A stretch of 64,000 nt of DNA from Toxorhynchites rutilus septentrionalis (GCF_029784135.1 NC_073744.1:70978593-71042592); one strand, 5' to 3'; positions 32,196 through 43,714 are shown, numbered from the stretch's first letter. Notes: generated by a model not told the origin, from the letters alone. Translations and numbers: made by a program.

Positions 32196-33158
32196 ATGCG
32201 CAACAGGTACGATCACAGCAGAATCCCTGAGTATAAACGAGGGACTGAAAATTTGGAACGTCGTGGATACCAAGGAGAAAATATGCATGCCAACGTTATA
32301 TGTAATTATTGCAAAAGAAGAGGACATGTAAAGCGAAATTGTTTCAAACTGACAAACCGTAGATCCGTGAATTTTATTGATGAAAAGGAAGACCAAATTG
32401 ATAGTTACGATTTTAAACGGTTGAGTATAAGAGATTTGGAAGATGAAGAATGTGATTATCCGTGCATGATGATTTCATCGAAAAGTAAATTTAGTAAGCC
32501 ATGTCTTGTTTACGTTATGGTTGAAAAGATAAAATTGAGTATGGAAATCGACTGTGGAGCGGCGGTAACAGTGATAAGTTTGGCGATGTATAGAAAGTAC
32601 TTTGCTCATATTCAGATAACCAGCTGCAACAGCAGATTGGTTGTGGTAAACGGGGACCAGTTGAAAGTTTTTGTGAAAATTCTGGTCAATGTAACTGTCA
32701 ACGATATTCAGCAATTTGTTTCTCTCATCGTGCTTGACGGAATACCCAGTTTTGCTCCACTGTTCGGTAGAAACTGGTTAGATATTTTCTATCCTGGATG
32801 GAGGAACGTTTTCGGTACTCCATTGAACGTAAACAAGTTAAACGATGGTAAACAAACATTATTTGAAGATAAAACTGATTTACATTCGCGTTTTCCAAAA
32901 GTATTTGATGGTGATTTTCCATATCCCATAATAGGGTTTGAAGCAGACCTTGTCCTTAAGGAAGAGAGACCGGTATTTCGTAAAGCATACGAGGTGCCAT
33001 TTAAGTTAAAGGACAAAGTAATTGAACACTTGGATTATTTGGAAAAGCAGAATATCATAACGCCACTTCAGGTTAGTGAATGGGCATCTCCGGTTGTCAT
33101 AATGCTTAAGAAAGACAATGAATTAAGGATGGTTATAGACGTGTCGTGTATCAATTAA
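32196..33158 (+). pseudogene. G1 gag zinc knuckle, protease and RT start
   Basis: Residue numbers are from the first Met in this frame. A CCHC zinc knuckle spans 36-49 (CNYCKRRGHVKRNC). The retropepsin site at 119-121 reads DCG instead of the usual DTG or DSG. A helical PR-RT linker follows, and RT begins (FRKAYEVPFKL, IITPLQVSEWASPVV). The frame is lost at about 33150 in the RT block before IPDTYPLP, consistent with one extra base. The product would have been a Gag-Pol polyprotein cut by its own protease. Confidence 0.75.
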
Positions 33159-34787
33159 CAAATTCATTATTCCCGATACGTATCCTCTGCCGCTGGCTCA
33201 AGATATTTTCGCCTCATTGTCAGAATGTAAATGGTTCTGTTGTATTGACTTAGCGGGGGCGTATACCCAACTTCAGCTTTCGAAAAGGTCCAGACAAGTT
33301 GTAGTTATTAACACGATTAAAGGTTTATATACTTATAACAGACTGCTTCAAGGGGCCTCCTCCAGTGCTTCGATATTCCAAAAAGTGATGGATCAGATCT
33401 TGATGGGCTTGAAACATGTCAGTTGCTATTTAGATGATGTGCTTATCGCGGGAAAAACAAAGGAAGAATGCAAACAAAATCTGTATTTAGTTCTTTCCTA
33501 GCTGGAAAAGGCGAACATAAAGGTGAACTATAAAAAGTGTAAGTTTTTTGTCAAGTCCTTTACATATTTGGGACACTTAGTAACGGAAGATGGCCTTCTT
33601 GCATCGCCTGAAAAGTTATTAACCATCAAGGAAGCAAAGGTTCCCAAAGATGTAACAGATTTGAAAGCATACTTAGGACTCATCAACTTTTATGGTAAAT
33701 TTGTGCCTCATTTATCTGCAAAATTGAGTTGCTTGTACGTTCTTTTACGAAAAGAAGTAAAATTTGTTTGGAACGATATGTGTCAGAAAGCATTTGAAGA
33801 CAGTAAACTGGCTCTACTCAACGCAGATATGTTGGAATTCTATGACCCGCAGAAACCTATTATTGTGGTGTCTGATGCATGTAGTTATGGATTAGGCGGA
33901 GTTCTAGCACATGTCGTAGATGGTTTAGAAAAGCCAATTAGTTTCGTGTCGTTTTCGTTGAATTCGGCTCAAAAATCCTATCCAATACTACATCTCGAGG
34001 CGTTAGCTCTAGTTTGTACAGTGAAACGGTTCCATAAGTATTTATTTGGACAGAAATTTATTATATACACGGATCATAAACCGCTCTTAGGAATATTTGG
34101 AAAACCGGGAAAAAACCAAATATGTGTTACAAGATTACAGCGCTACATAATGGAAATGTCTATATACGAGTTTGATATTTGCTACAGACCATCGTCAAAG
34201 ATGGGTAATGCTGATTTCTGCTCTAGATTCCCGCTGGACCAGTGTGTCCCTAAGCACTTGGATAGCGGTAGCATTAAAAGCATAAATTTTTTCAACGATT
34301 TTCCTTTAGATTTTTCACTAATAGCTAAACAAAGTAAGCATGATTTATTGCTTTCAAAAGTAATAGAATATATCAATGACGGATGGCCAAACAAAGTCGA
34401 CAGGGCTTTACAGTCTGTATTTTCTTTACGTTGCGATTTAGAGGTCGTGGAAGGTTGCATTCTGTACCAGAACAGGGTTTTTATTCCACTTGCGCTGCAG
34501 AAGGCGATTCTGAAATTACTTCATTCTAACCACAATGGGATGGTTAAAATGAAGCAAACAGCTAGGCGGTGTATATTTTGGTTAGGATTGAACAAAGACA
34601 TAGAAAACTATGTTCAACATTGCCAGTCATGTATGAAAACAGCAGTGGTACCTAAACCTGATTCAAATGCAAGCTGGATTCCAACAACTCGCCCTTTTAG
34701 TCGCATCCATGCTGACTTCTTCTATTTCGATTCTAAAACCTATTTGTTAGTCGTCGATAGTTATAGCACATGGTTGGAAATAGAGAT
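33159..34787 (+). pseudogene. G1 RT, RNase H and integrase N-terminus
   Basis: After the frame change, RT continues with CIDLAGAYTQLQL, the template-binding ASSSASIFQKVM block and the catalytic YLDD (about 33428). A TAG at 33499-33501 interrupts it. The next frame (from 33523) has the RT connection, RNase H (VSDACSYGLGG, EALALVC, TDHKPLL), the integrase zinc finger (H-H then CQSC) and the start of the integrase core (HADFFYF). The BEL/Pao insertion interrupts the core at 34788. Confidence 0.8.
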
Positions 34788-35403
34788 TGTTACGAACCTT
34801 TGGTGTCGTGCGCTCCCATCTATAATTACCTTGCCCTAATGACGATCAAAGTTGTGTTGGTTTGTTTTATTTGTATTATGTTTTGGTATGTTATATGGGT
34901 TATTGTTTAAATTCAGAAGTTGAAAAGGATCCTACGGAGGCTGAAAGTTCCTTTATGTAATGTCGATTGTAGTCAGTAATAGAAATAGTGTCTATAGTGA
35001 AATATATGTTGAAAGGTGAGACCTGTCCTATTTGTAGAAGGATTAAATAGTGTTACAAGCCAACCATTTCAGATTACGACAATATTGCGAGTGCGAGAAG
35101 CTTCAATAATAGTATACCACAGTTAGATCAGAACATTGCGATTCGCTAAGGTAATCACGTATGTTTTATGATACATTTCAATTCATCAACAGAGTGATTA
35201 CGTTTATAGCCCAGGGCAATAGTCTTACTGCGGTCGGTCGGAAAGTAGAGCACGAGAAGGAAAGAAGAACACTAAACGTGAGTCTTATGAGATTAAGATA
35301 AAATGTAAATTTGTCATATATGTCTCCTCCGTAGGATTTTAAAAACACTTGAAATACAGTTTTTGCAAAATCGGAAATCGATTTATTCTTTCCTGCCACA
35401 ACA
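34788..35403 (+). repeat. 5' LTR of P1
   Basis: Begins TGTTACGAACC and ends CTGCCACAACA. It would supply the Pol II promoter. Only 22 bp separate its end from the gag ATG at 35426, and no tRNA primer site was recognised in them, so the leader may be deleted or the primer type unfamiliar. Confidence 0.85.
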
Positions 35404-35425
35404 TTTTTTAAAATCGTTTATAAGG

Positions 35426-36358
35426 ATGTCCGACCGAGAAACTGCAAACGTAAACCTAGACTTAGTAGGTAAGCGTTCGATAAAAAGCGTTGATAAAAAG
35501 AAAAATAAAGAAGCTCAACAAGAATCCAATGAATGTAATAATACTCCCTTTGCTACTGGTGGCGCAGCCACAACGGAATGTAAGGCTGGAACATCTGAAA
35601 AGGAAAAATGTACTCCACCCTCTGTAGAAAATAACTGTCGTATCTGTAACTCTGAGGATGATAGTCGAATGGTACAATGCGACAATTGCGATGGTTGGTA
35701 TCATTTTGCATGTGTGGGCGTTTCACAAGAAATAGAGCACCAAGATTGGATTTGTACAGAATGTGAGTCAGCAAAAAGTTCGCAGGAGAATGCATTAGGC
35801 GCTAAAAAGAAAACTGTATTGAAATCGAAACCACTCCAAACTAAGGAAGAAGACATTAAACAGAAGGTTACGGTTGGTGATGTGTTTCTGGAATTACACG
35901 ATCAGAACCAGAAACAATCTCGAAAGTCGTTGAAAGAAGGATCGGTAACTTCTGGGTTATCAAAAAAGTCGGCAAAGACATTGTTGACAATACAACTCCA
36001 GAAAATTGAGGCTGAAGAGGCGCTTATGAAGGAAGAAATAAGGCGAAAGAGAGAGTTAATAGAGAAAAAATTCAGTGTATTAGAAGAAATAGCTGAAATA
36101 GAATCAGAAACGAAATCCGCTGGTGTGCCACATACTAGTTCAATGGTGAAGGTGAAAGAATGGTTGAACGATGACCAGGCGATGAATACTGCAGATAGAG
36201 AAGCTCATGGTGACGAAGATTTATGTGATTCCGATAATGATGCAGCGATATCAGGCAAAGGCGAAGAGGCGTGCGAAGTCAACATAACTTGTCAGGTCAG
36301 GCAGGTGAGGATCAGCGTAAATCTGAATTCAATCCACCTAAGCGATCGACTCCAGTAG
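35426..36358 (+). CDS. P1 gag N-terminal region with PHD finger
   Basis: The start is placed at ATG 35426, just after the LTR, not at an earlier Met inside the LTR. Residues 1-70 are basic and unstructured. Residues 71-113 form a complete C4HC3 PHD zinc finger: C71, C74, C85, C88, H93, C96, C110, C113, with the family's Trp91 and the CDNCDGWYHFACVG core. PHD fingers bind histone tails. A Glu/Lys-rich coiled coil (about 185-235) and an acidic tract follow. The frame ends by a shift near 36290 into the next gag part. In a mobile element such a finger could steer gag or the integration complex to chromatin. That role is inference. Confidence 0.75.
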   Translation: MSDRETANVNLDLVGKRSIKSVDKKKNKEAQQESNECNNTPFATGGAATTECKAGTSEKEKCTPPSVENNCRICNSEDDSRMVQCDNCDGWYHFACVGVSQEIEHQDWICTECESAKSSQENALGAKKKTVLKSKPLQTKEEDIKQKVTVGDVFLELHDQNQKQSRKSLKEGSVTSGLSKKSAKTLLTIQLQKIEAEEALMKEEIRRKRELIEKKFSVLEEIAEIESETKSAGVPHTSSMVKVKEWLNDDQAMNTADREAHGDEDLCDSDNDAAISGKGEEACEVNITCQVRQVRISVNLNSIHLSDRLQ

Positions 36359-36359
36359 G

Positions 36360-37710
36360 CGTGAAGGTTCCGCATACATCTCGTCCATTTCGTTGTTCAA
36401 TCCACTCCGAAAAAAGAATCACTCGCGAGCAGATTGCCGCCCGCCAGGTTGTACCACGCGATTTGCCAAAGTTCAGCGGTAATCCCGACGATTGGCCAAT
36501 GTTTTTCTCCACCTATGAGAGTACAACGACAATGTGTGGGTACAGACACGAAGAAAACATGATTCGCCTACGAAACTGCCTGAAAGACGAAGCTCTCGCC
36601 GCTGTTCGAAGCTTCCTCATGCACCCCTCAACCGTTTCCAAGGCAATAGCAGTGCTCAAGCTACGATTTGGACAACCACATACAATAATTAGATGTCTTA
36701 AGGAGAAAATATTGGCGATGCCTCCAATAAAGGGAGACTCCCTGGATCGACTAATAGATTTCGCCTTGTCGGTACAGAATCTGTGTGCCACTATTGACGC
36801 GTGTGGAACGAAGGAATATATGAAAGATGTTACGTTACTCCACGAATTAATCAACAAACTGACATCACCCCTGAAACATGATTGGGCAAGGTATCAGAGA
36901 ACACTGAGCAAAGTCAATTTAGCAATTTTCAATAAATGGATCTATACGTTAGCCGAAGATGCATGTGCAGTTACTGAACCACACAGCAATCATAAGGGTA
37001 AAGTTTTCCTAAATGCACACTCGGAAGAGCCCGCTGTCGTTGAAGAAAGATCGTCCATCGGTGAGTCAATACATAACGCGCGGGTTGCCGCTGCTACTCA
37101 CGCTAAGTCGAGTAATTCTTCACCGTTTGAATTGCTGCCACGTGGCTCGAATACAGACGTCATAAAAAAATGCCCAGTGTGCAAAGGCGGATGCACAAGC
37201 GTCGGATTATGTAATATCTTCGAGAGACTGTCATATGAAGCACGATGGTCTATAGCACGCGGGATGAAAATATGCCGAAGGTGCCTCAAACAACACAGAG
37301 GAGGCTGCAGTGGCAAAGTTTGTGGGAAAAATGGATGTACCTTCAAGCATCATCCATTGCTTCACAAAGACTTTGTAATATCTCACGAAACAAACAGCCA
37401 ATCGAGTCGCGAATCAGAACATGACCTTCACACGCACCAAACGGTTTCGAGCGGTGGATTGTTCCGCTACGTCCCAGTAGAGCTGTATGGAGCTAGGAAA
37501 CATATTCGATGCTATGCATTCCTTGACGACGGTTCCGCCCTTACACTTATGGATCAGCAAATTGCGGATGATCTTGCCATATCAATCCCTCGACATGGAA
37601 GAATTGCAAAGGAAACATCCGTACTTGTCAGGTCTACCAATAAATTCCTATCACGAAGTATGTCCTCGCATCCTGATAGGGTTGAAACACGCCAACGTCA
37701 CCCTAGTTAG
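36360..37710 (+). pseudogene. P1 gag (DUF1759-like), zinc knuckles and protease
   Basis: LPKFSGNPDDWPMFFSTYE and a helical body to about 36960 match the BEL/Pao gag domain DUF1759. A Cys/His-rich region (CPVCKGGC, CRRCLKQHRGGC, CTFKHHPLLHKD) follows, as in these elements. The protease (VELYGARKHIRCYAFLDDGS, DUF1758-like) carries DDGS in place of DSGS. The correct frame is lost near 37640, inside or just after the protease. The first Met in this frame (36271) lies within the preceding frame's overlap, so a frameshift joins the two parts. Confidence 0.75.
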
Positions 37711-39430
37711 ACGCAGTCGCGAAGGGAAACAGGGTGAACCAATTGCTGTGAAAACCAATTTGGGATGGACGGTCTTTGGAGTTATGCCCGCGGAGCAGTC
37801 TACGAATATGGTACATTATACCTACCACATATGTTCTTGTGATGGAGTTTTGCAACAAGCTGTAAAAGACTATTTTTCTCTCGATAGCTTAGGAATAGCG
37901 AAGTTAAGTCATACGTTCAGTTCCAATGAAAACGAGAGAGCTTTGTCACTATTAAATTCGCTAACACGTTGCATGGGGGAACGCTTCGAGACGGGCCTCC
38001 TTTGGCGCTATGCTGACGTTCGGTTGCCAGATAGCAGGCCTATGGCTCTCAAACGGGCAAAATGTCTTCGAAGCAGAATGACAAAGAACCCTCAATTGGC
38101 AGATTCACTCAACAACCTAATCGCCGAGTATCAATCGAAAGGTTACAACCGAAAAGTTTCGCAGAGTGAATTGGTTACGACTTCTTAGCGTGTGTGGTAT
38201 CTTCCAATATTCCCGGTTTTTAATCCCAATAAACCCGGTAAATTGAGGATTGTGTGGGATGCGGCTGCGACGGTACATGGAACCTCACTCAATTCTGTTC
38301 TTCTGACTGGGCCAGATCAGCCAACTTCACTCATCTCAGTACTGCAAAAATTCAGAGAACATCGATTCGCAATTTGTGGGGATATCCGTGAGATGTTCCA
38401 TCAAGTTAGTATTAGAAAAGAAGATCAGCAATGTCAACGATTTTTGTGGTATGAAGGTGACGAACAGGAGCCTAGTACATTTGTGATGCAGGTCATGACC
38501 TTCGGTGCGTGCTGCTCTCCGAGTGCAGCTCAATTTGTGAAAAATAAAAACGCAAAGAGATTCGAAGTCGAGTTCCCGCGTGCCGCGGCTGCTATAATGA
38601 AAAACCACTATGTAGATGATTGGCTTGCAAGCGCTGAGACGGAAGAAGAGACTATTGAACTAGCGAGAGCAGTCCGGCACGTTCATGCGAAGGGTGGGTT
38701 TGAAATGCGGAATTGGGTGTCCAACTCCCCTAAGATTTTATCAGCCCTTTGCGAGAGACCAACAGGTTCCAAAGATTTGAACTTAGGAGCTGCATTAGCT
38801 GCGGAGAAGGTATTAGGAATGTGGTGGGATACATCGACAGATTCCTTTGCCTTCAAAATTTGTTGGACGCGGTTGGATCATGATCTTCGGAACGGATGTC
38901 GACGACCAACGAAACGAGAAATGCTCCGTATACTGATGACCATTTTTGATCCATTAGGGTTGATTGCACATTTTCTCATGTTCCTGAAGAACATTCTTCA
39001 AGAGGTATGGCGTTTGGGTGTACAATGGGATGAGGATATCCCTGAAAAACAATTTGAGAGCTGGATGTACTGGGTAGAACTGCTCCCAACATTAGAAAAT
39101 GTTCGTGTTCGAAGATGTTACCGGCAGGAAACGTCTATCAGCAACAGTAATGTCATCCAGATGCACACGTTTGTTGACGCCAGCGAGAATGGAATGGCAG
39201 CCGTTGTTTTTCTACGCTGTGAAGAAAATGGAAGAATTGAGTGTACGCTGGTGGGAGCTAAAACTCGTGTATCTCCTCTGAAGTATATGTCCATCCCAAG
39301 ATTGGAACTCCAGGCAGCGGTGATTGGGACTAGGTTAGCCGATTCTATTATGGAGAATCTTACCATCAAAATATCAGAGAGATTCTGTTGGTCAGATTCC
39401 CCGCAATGTACTGTGTTGGCTAAACTCTGA
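37640..39430 (+). pseudogene. P1 reverse transcriptase and RNase H
   Basis: The frame resumes with YLSGLPINSYHEVCPRIL and GEPIAVKTNLGWTVFG, the linker of BEL polyproteins. A single in-frame TAG at 38186-38188 precedes PIFPVFNPNKPGKLRIVWDA, the start of RT. The RT palm (GDIREMFHQV) and catalytic YVDD (about 38617) are intact. The RNase H (Pao type A17 region, HTFVDASENGMAAV, SIPRLELQAAV) follows. The frame fails again near 39420, before the expected KTVLCWINSDHRRY-like stretch, which is legible in another frame (NSDHRRYSPFVA). Confidence 0.8.
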
Positions 39431-41208
39431 TCATCGTCGTTATAGCCCATTTGTCGCCGCTAGGGTAGGAGAGATACTAGAATCAACGGATGTCAATGCG
39501 TGGAAATGGGTACCCACAAGATCTAATGTTGCCGACGATGGGACTAAATGGGTGCGTCAACCAGATTTAACTCCTAACAGCAGATGGTACCGTGGGCCAG
39601 ATTTCCTACGGCAGAGTCGAAATAATTGACCTGTTATGTTGCTTAAAAACAACTCAACGAATGAAGAACTACGACCTAATGTATTATTTCATCAACAAAC
39701 GACAAATCCAGTGATTCAAGCAACTAAATTCTCGAGGTGGCAACGTCTGGTGAATGTAACTGCATACGTGTTGAGATTTGTCTCGAACGTTAAACTCCGT
39801 CAGAGTAAACTACCTTTAAGTGTTGGACCTTTGACTAGCCTCGAATTACGCAGAGCGGAGGAGCAGAATCTCCGGCAAGCACAAAGCGATAAATATATGG
39901 ATGAACTACTCCTTTTGACAAAGGCAAAGTCTACCCGAACGATAGCTAGCGTTCCCAAATCAAGTTCACTGTATGAGCTAAGTCCGTTCGTGGATAACAG
40001 CGACATGTTGAGAATGAAAGGAAGAGCCAACGCGTGTGAATTTCTCAGCTACGAGACTAAGAATCCAGTTATCCTGCCAACAGATCACCCAATCACCAAT
40101 CTTATTGTTGCGAGCTATCATGATAGGTTTCATCATCGAAATCATGCGACGGTTATTAACGAGATTCGTCAAAAGTATCACATAATTCGTCTCCGAGCAA
40201 CACTCTCCAAGGTCAGGAAGAACTGTCAGCGATGCAAGAATAGGGATGCAGTTCCGCACCCTCCTGAGATGGCAGAACTACCTTTCGCCCGACTAGCTGC
40301 CTTCACACGACCATTCACGCATGTTGGGGTTGACTATTTCGGACCGATTGAAATTAACATTGGAAGGAGAGTCGAGAAGAGGTGGGGGGTATTGCTAACG
40401 TGCCTTACAGTGCGAGCGGTTAGAGGTCGCCGCTTCATTGAGTACCAGTTCGTGTATCATCGCACTCCGTAATTTTGTGTCGCGACGTGGAACCCCTAGA
40501 GCGTTTTATAGCGACAGAGGTACAAACTTTGTGGGAGCCCGTAAAGAACTTGAAAAACACCTGAAAAATATTGATCAAAACGCGATTGCTGAGGAATTTA
40601 CTAGCTCTGAAACAGAATGGAACTTTAATCCCCCAGCTTCACCTCACATGGGAGGGGCCTGGGAGAGGCTAATTCAGTCTGTGAAACGAAATTTAACCGA
40701 AGTTCTGCGTACAAAACGACTCACAGAGGAAGAACTCCGGAATGCGTTAATCGAAATAGAGAATGTGCTAAATTCACGCCCCTTGACACATGTTCCTGTT
40801 GATGCCAATTCGGATACGGCACTAACTCCAAATCATTTATTATTGGGATCGTCAGGCGGCTCAAAACCACTCACCACTTGTGACGACAATGCTACAGTAG
40901 TACGACGAGGCTGGCAGATCTCTCAAATAATGGCGAACCATTTCTGGAGACGCTGGCTGCGTGATTACATACCGGAAATAACCAGACGAACAAAGTGGTT
41001 TCAGAAGGTTAAACCAATTGAAGTAGGCGATGTCGTCGTTATAGCCGATCCAAATCATCCAAGAATCTGTTGGCCAATAGGCAAGGTTATAGCTACTTCC
41101 CTTAAAGGCGACCAGGTGCGTAGCGCTACAGTACAGACGGCGAAAGGTATATACGAACGTCCAGCAGTGAAGTTAGCCGTTTTGGACATAGCGAGCGAAG
41201 AGAAGTAA
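39431..41208 (+). pseudogene. P1 integrase and C-terminal domain
   Basis: A short piece in another frame (39431-39620) bridges to 39636-40472: zinc finger (H-H near YHDRFHHRNHA, CQRCKNR) and the first catalytic Asp (GVDYFGPIE). A shift near 40430 moves to 40438-41208, with the second catalytic region (YSDRGTNFVGA) and the Glu in PHMGGAWERLIQS, then a DUF5641-like end (WFQKVKPIEVGDVVVIADPN). All three catalytic residues are recognisable, although split between frames. A purine run (ACGGGGGGGAG) just before the 3' LTR is the second-strand primer. Confidence 0.8.
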
Positions 41209-41241
41209 ACCGAATCTATGCTTTCGGTTCACGGGGGGGAG

Positions 41242-41857
41242 TGTTACGAACCTTTGGTGTCGTGCGCTCCCATCTATAATTACCTTGCCCTAATGACGAT
41301 CAAAGTTGTGTTGGTTTGTTTTATTTGTATTATGTTTTGGTATGTTATATGGGTTATTGTTTAAATTCAAAAGTTGAAAAGGATCCTACGGAGGCTGAAA
41401 GTTCCTTTATGTAATGTCGATTGTAGTCAGTAATAGAAATAGTGTCTATAGTGAAATATATGTTGAAAGGTGAGACCTGTCCTATTTGTAGAAGGATTAA
41501 ATAGTGTTACAAGCCAACCATTTCAGATAACGACAATATTGCGAGTGCGAGAAGCTTCAATAATAGTATACCACAGTTAGATCAGAACATTGCGATTCGC
41601 TAAGGCAATCACGTATGTTTTATGATACATTTCAATTCATCAACAGAGTGATTACGTTTATAGCCCAGGGCAATAGTCTTACTGCGGTCGGTCGGAAAGT
41701 AGAGCACGAGAAGGAAAGAAGAACACTAAACGTGAGTCTTATGAGATTAAGATAAAATGTAAATTTGTCATATATGTCTCCTCCGTAGGATTTTAAAAAC
41801 ACTTGAAATACAGTTTTTGCAAAATCGGAAATCGATTTATTCTTTCCTGCCACAACA
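41242..41857 (+). repeat. 3' LTR of P1
   Basis: Same ends and length as the 5' LTR, 616 bp, with three differences. Followed immediately by the GAGAT duplication and the resumption of the G1 integrase. Confidence 0.85.
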
Positions 41858-41862
41858 GAGAT

Positions 41863-42427
41863 AATGAATTATGGAATAGATGCAAACAAAGTAATAAAAA
41901 AGTTCTCGGTAATATTTGCACGTTTTGGACTCCCAGATGTTCTGGTAACCGATGGAGGCCCACCATTTAACTCTTCTTACTTTTGTTCATTCATGAAACA
42001 GCGGGGAATAATTGTAATGAAGAGCCCGCCATATAACCCTAGTAGTAATGGGCAGGCGGAAAGAATGGTGAGGGTAGTCAAAGAAGTTTTAAAGAAATTT
42101 ATGCTTGACCCTGAAATTAAATCTCTTACAGTTGAGGATAGGGTAACACTGTTTTTATCAAATTATAGGAACACTTGTTCTGCTGACGACAGATTTCCAT
42201 CTGAAAAATTATTTAGTTATAAACCCAAAGTTATATTGGATCTTATTCACCCTCGACGTAGTTTTAAAAGGCATCTCCAGATTCTCCCCGATAAAATGGA
42301 TAAAAGACTCTCCCCGAGAAGGGGGGTAATAGATGATGATAGGCCTTTCCAGGATCCATTTACTAAGCTGGCTTTAGGGAATAAGGTGTTATACAAGAAT
42401 CATGATAAGCATTCCATTGAAAAATGG
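41863..42427 (+). pseudogene. G1 integrase core, C-terminal part
   Basis: Resumes exactly after the P1 duplication. FGLPDVLVTDGGPPF holds the second catalytic Asp, and PYNPSSNGQAERMVRVVKEV the catalytic Glu. The frame is open to DKHSIEKW, where a 443-bp insertion (42428-42870) breaks it. Confidence 0.75.
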
Positions 42428-42870
42428 TGTACGAAATTAAAGCGAACGCTGTAATCCGGTTTCGAAGGACTTTCTTCACTGCAATATGCAGCACCAGAAA
42501 CGCACCGAAATGTACAATTGTACGCGCGTCACTTAAGCGGAAACGGATCTTTGTCACCGGATGAAACGCGTGAGCTTAACAGCCGACTGAGACGACGAAA
42601 CGAATAGAAAAATACTTTGTGAGATCACACCGAATGAGTTAAACACTTGTATATCGTATGATTATTTATTGGCGAAAGAGAGAGTGCGTGTGGATTACAT
42701 GCGCAATTTATAGTTTCTTGTGCCTATTGTTTTTCGGCACAGCATGTTTGGGGAATTGTTCTCGGACAGTGGTCAGTGACCACTGATGACGAATTTGTCA
42801 TACCGTCGCGTGAGTGTTATGTGAGTGTGTGACAATTATTTTTAATTCTATTTTATTTAGATTCTGATCA
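42428..42870 (+). repeat. Apparent solo LTR of a third element
   Basis: The inserted block begins TGTACGAAATT and ends TTCTGATCA (TG...CA) and is flanked by AATGG on both sides (42423-42427 and 42871-42875). Removing it restores the integrase frame (KW followed by IEAQYVNRV). The 5-bp duplication and TG/CA ends are the expected signature of a solo LTR left by recombination. It has a 50-codon open frame at the start that is probably chance. GT...AG near the ends means an intron reading was considered and rejected because of the duplication. Confidence 0.6.
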
Positions 42871-42875
42871 AATGG

Positions 42876-43223
42876 ATTGAAGCACAGTATGTGAACAGAG
42901 TTTCATTGAATATTTTCGAAATTTCTTTTGGCAGGTATACAATCAGAGCACACCGGAATCAACTACGTACCGTTCCTCCATGTCCGACGGGAACAACGAT
43001 TCGGATACCTATACAGCGAGAAAAACGGTCCCGGGAAATGAGCAACTCTGATGATGAGTTTTACGGAGTTCCAGATGTTCCTGCCATACCCACAGATGCC
43101 GATGGGTGTGGTAGGCTTTTCAAGAAGCTGCGGCGTAGTCCAATTGCGACCAGGAGTTATACCAAGTCAAAGAGAAACAATGATCGATTGCCGACGAGTC
43201 CCGAAAATCCTGAGCCGCAATGA
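42876..43223 (+). pseudogene. G1 integrase C-terminus and tail
   Basis: Continues with IEAQYVNRVSLNIF, FGRYTIRAHRNQLRTVP, the gypsy GPY/F-like terminal module, then a Ser/Asp/Glu-rich segment (SNSDDEFYGVPD) and the tail RRSPIATRSYTKSKR. No env-like frame follows before the 3' LTR, so this is a non-enveloped element. Confidence 0.7.
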
Positions 43224-43532
43224 AGGAAATGTTGTACCATATATATATAATGAAGCATTTCGTTCGAAGAAATTGAAGTTATAGAGAAAAACTAAATTTC
43301 TTGTTTTGATTCGAAAGTCTAGGAGAAAACAAGTAAAACTCCGACTAAAATTAAGGTATTTTGTCATGATATTAAATGAATTCGAAATAAGTTGAATTGT
43401 AACGCTCTGAATTTTATGTTTTTTGTTAGCAAAAGAATCTCGAATAATTCAAACATGAATGCTTCTAGGCAAGAATTATATTTATTGATAAATTGAGTAG
43501 CATAGTATAGTGGTATCTTCAGGGGGAAGAAC
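43224..43532 (+). other. G1 3' UTR and polypurine tract
   Basis: AT-rich sequence without a frame, ending in AGGGGGAAGAAC just before the 3' LTR. The tract primes plus-strand DNA synthesis in this family. Confidence 0.6.
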
Positions 43533-43714
43533 TGTCGTGTTCGACCAACCATACGAAACCCATTTCTCTAGTGAGGAACTTATTCTGTTATACGTATAGA
43601 GAACTTGAGACGAGAATAAAATGATGAGACGTAGGTCGTTGAGAAGTAGACACCAACTAAGCAAGACGTTTGTATTTTATTCTTTAAATTATAATATATT
43701 ATATGAACATAACA
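43533..43714 (+). repeat. 3' LTR of G1
   Basis: 182 bp, TGTCGTGTTCGACC to GAACATAACA. The CACTC duplication follows at 43715. Confidence 0.8.

Larger units (their letters stand above)
34788..41857 (+). mobile_element. BEL/Pao LTR retrotransposon P1, inserted in the G1 integrase
   Basis: The 616-bp LTRs (34788-35403 and 41242-41857) differ at three sites seen by eye (about 34913/41367, 35074/41528 and 35152/41606). GAGAT lies on both sides (34783-34787 and 41858-41862). Coding order is PHD-gag, DUF1759-like gag, zinc knuckle, aspartic protease, RT, RNase H, integrase and DUF5641-like end. Removing the insertion restores the G1 reading frame, so this is a clean secondary insertion. Several frameshifts and a stop make P1 inactive despite near-identical LTRs. 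Confidence 0.9.
25691..43714 (+). mobile_element. Ty3/gypsy LTR retrotransposon G1 with nested insertions
   Basis: The LTRs at 25691-25869 and 43533-43714 match over most of their length. CACTC lies immediately outside each (25686-25690 and 43715-43719), which shows both LTRs belong to one insertion. A primer site (TGGCGACGTAGG) follows the 5' LTR, and a purine tract (AGGGGGAAGA) precedes the 3' LTR. Between them are gag, protease, RT, RNase H and integrase in gypsy order. Element D, a Jockey-like piece, a MITE, a BEL/Pao element and an apparent solo LTR stretch it to 18 kb. Stops and frameshifts make it inactive. Confidence 0.85.

Noticed and set aside
34788..41857. Pao or gypsy coding as an endogenous retrovirus with envelope
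   Set aside because: No envelope-like frame follows either integrase.
42428..42870. An intron in the integrase (GT...AG like)
   Set aside because: AATGG flanks and TG...CA ends fit an LTR insertion better; gypsy pol lacks introns.
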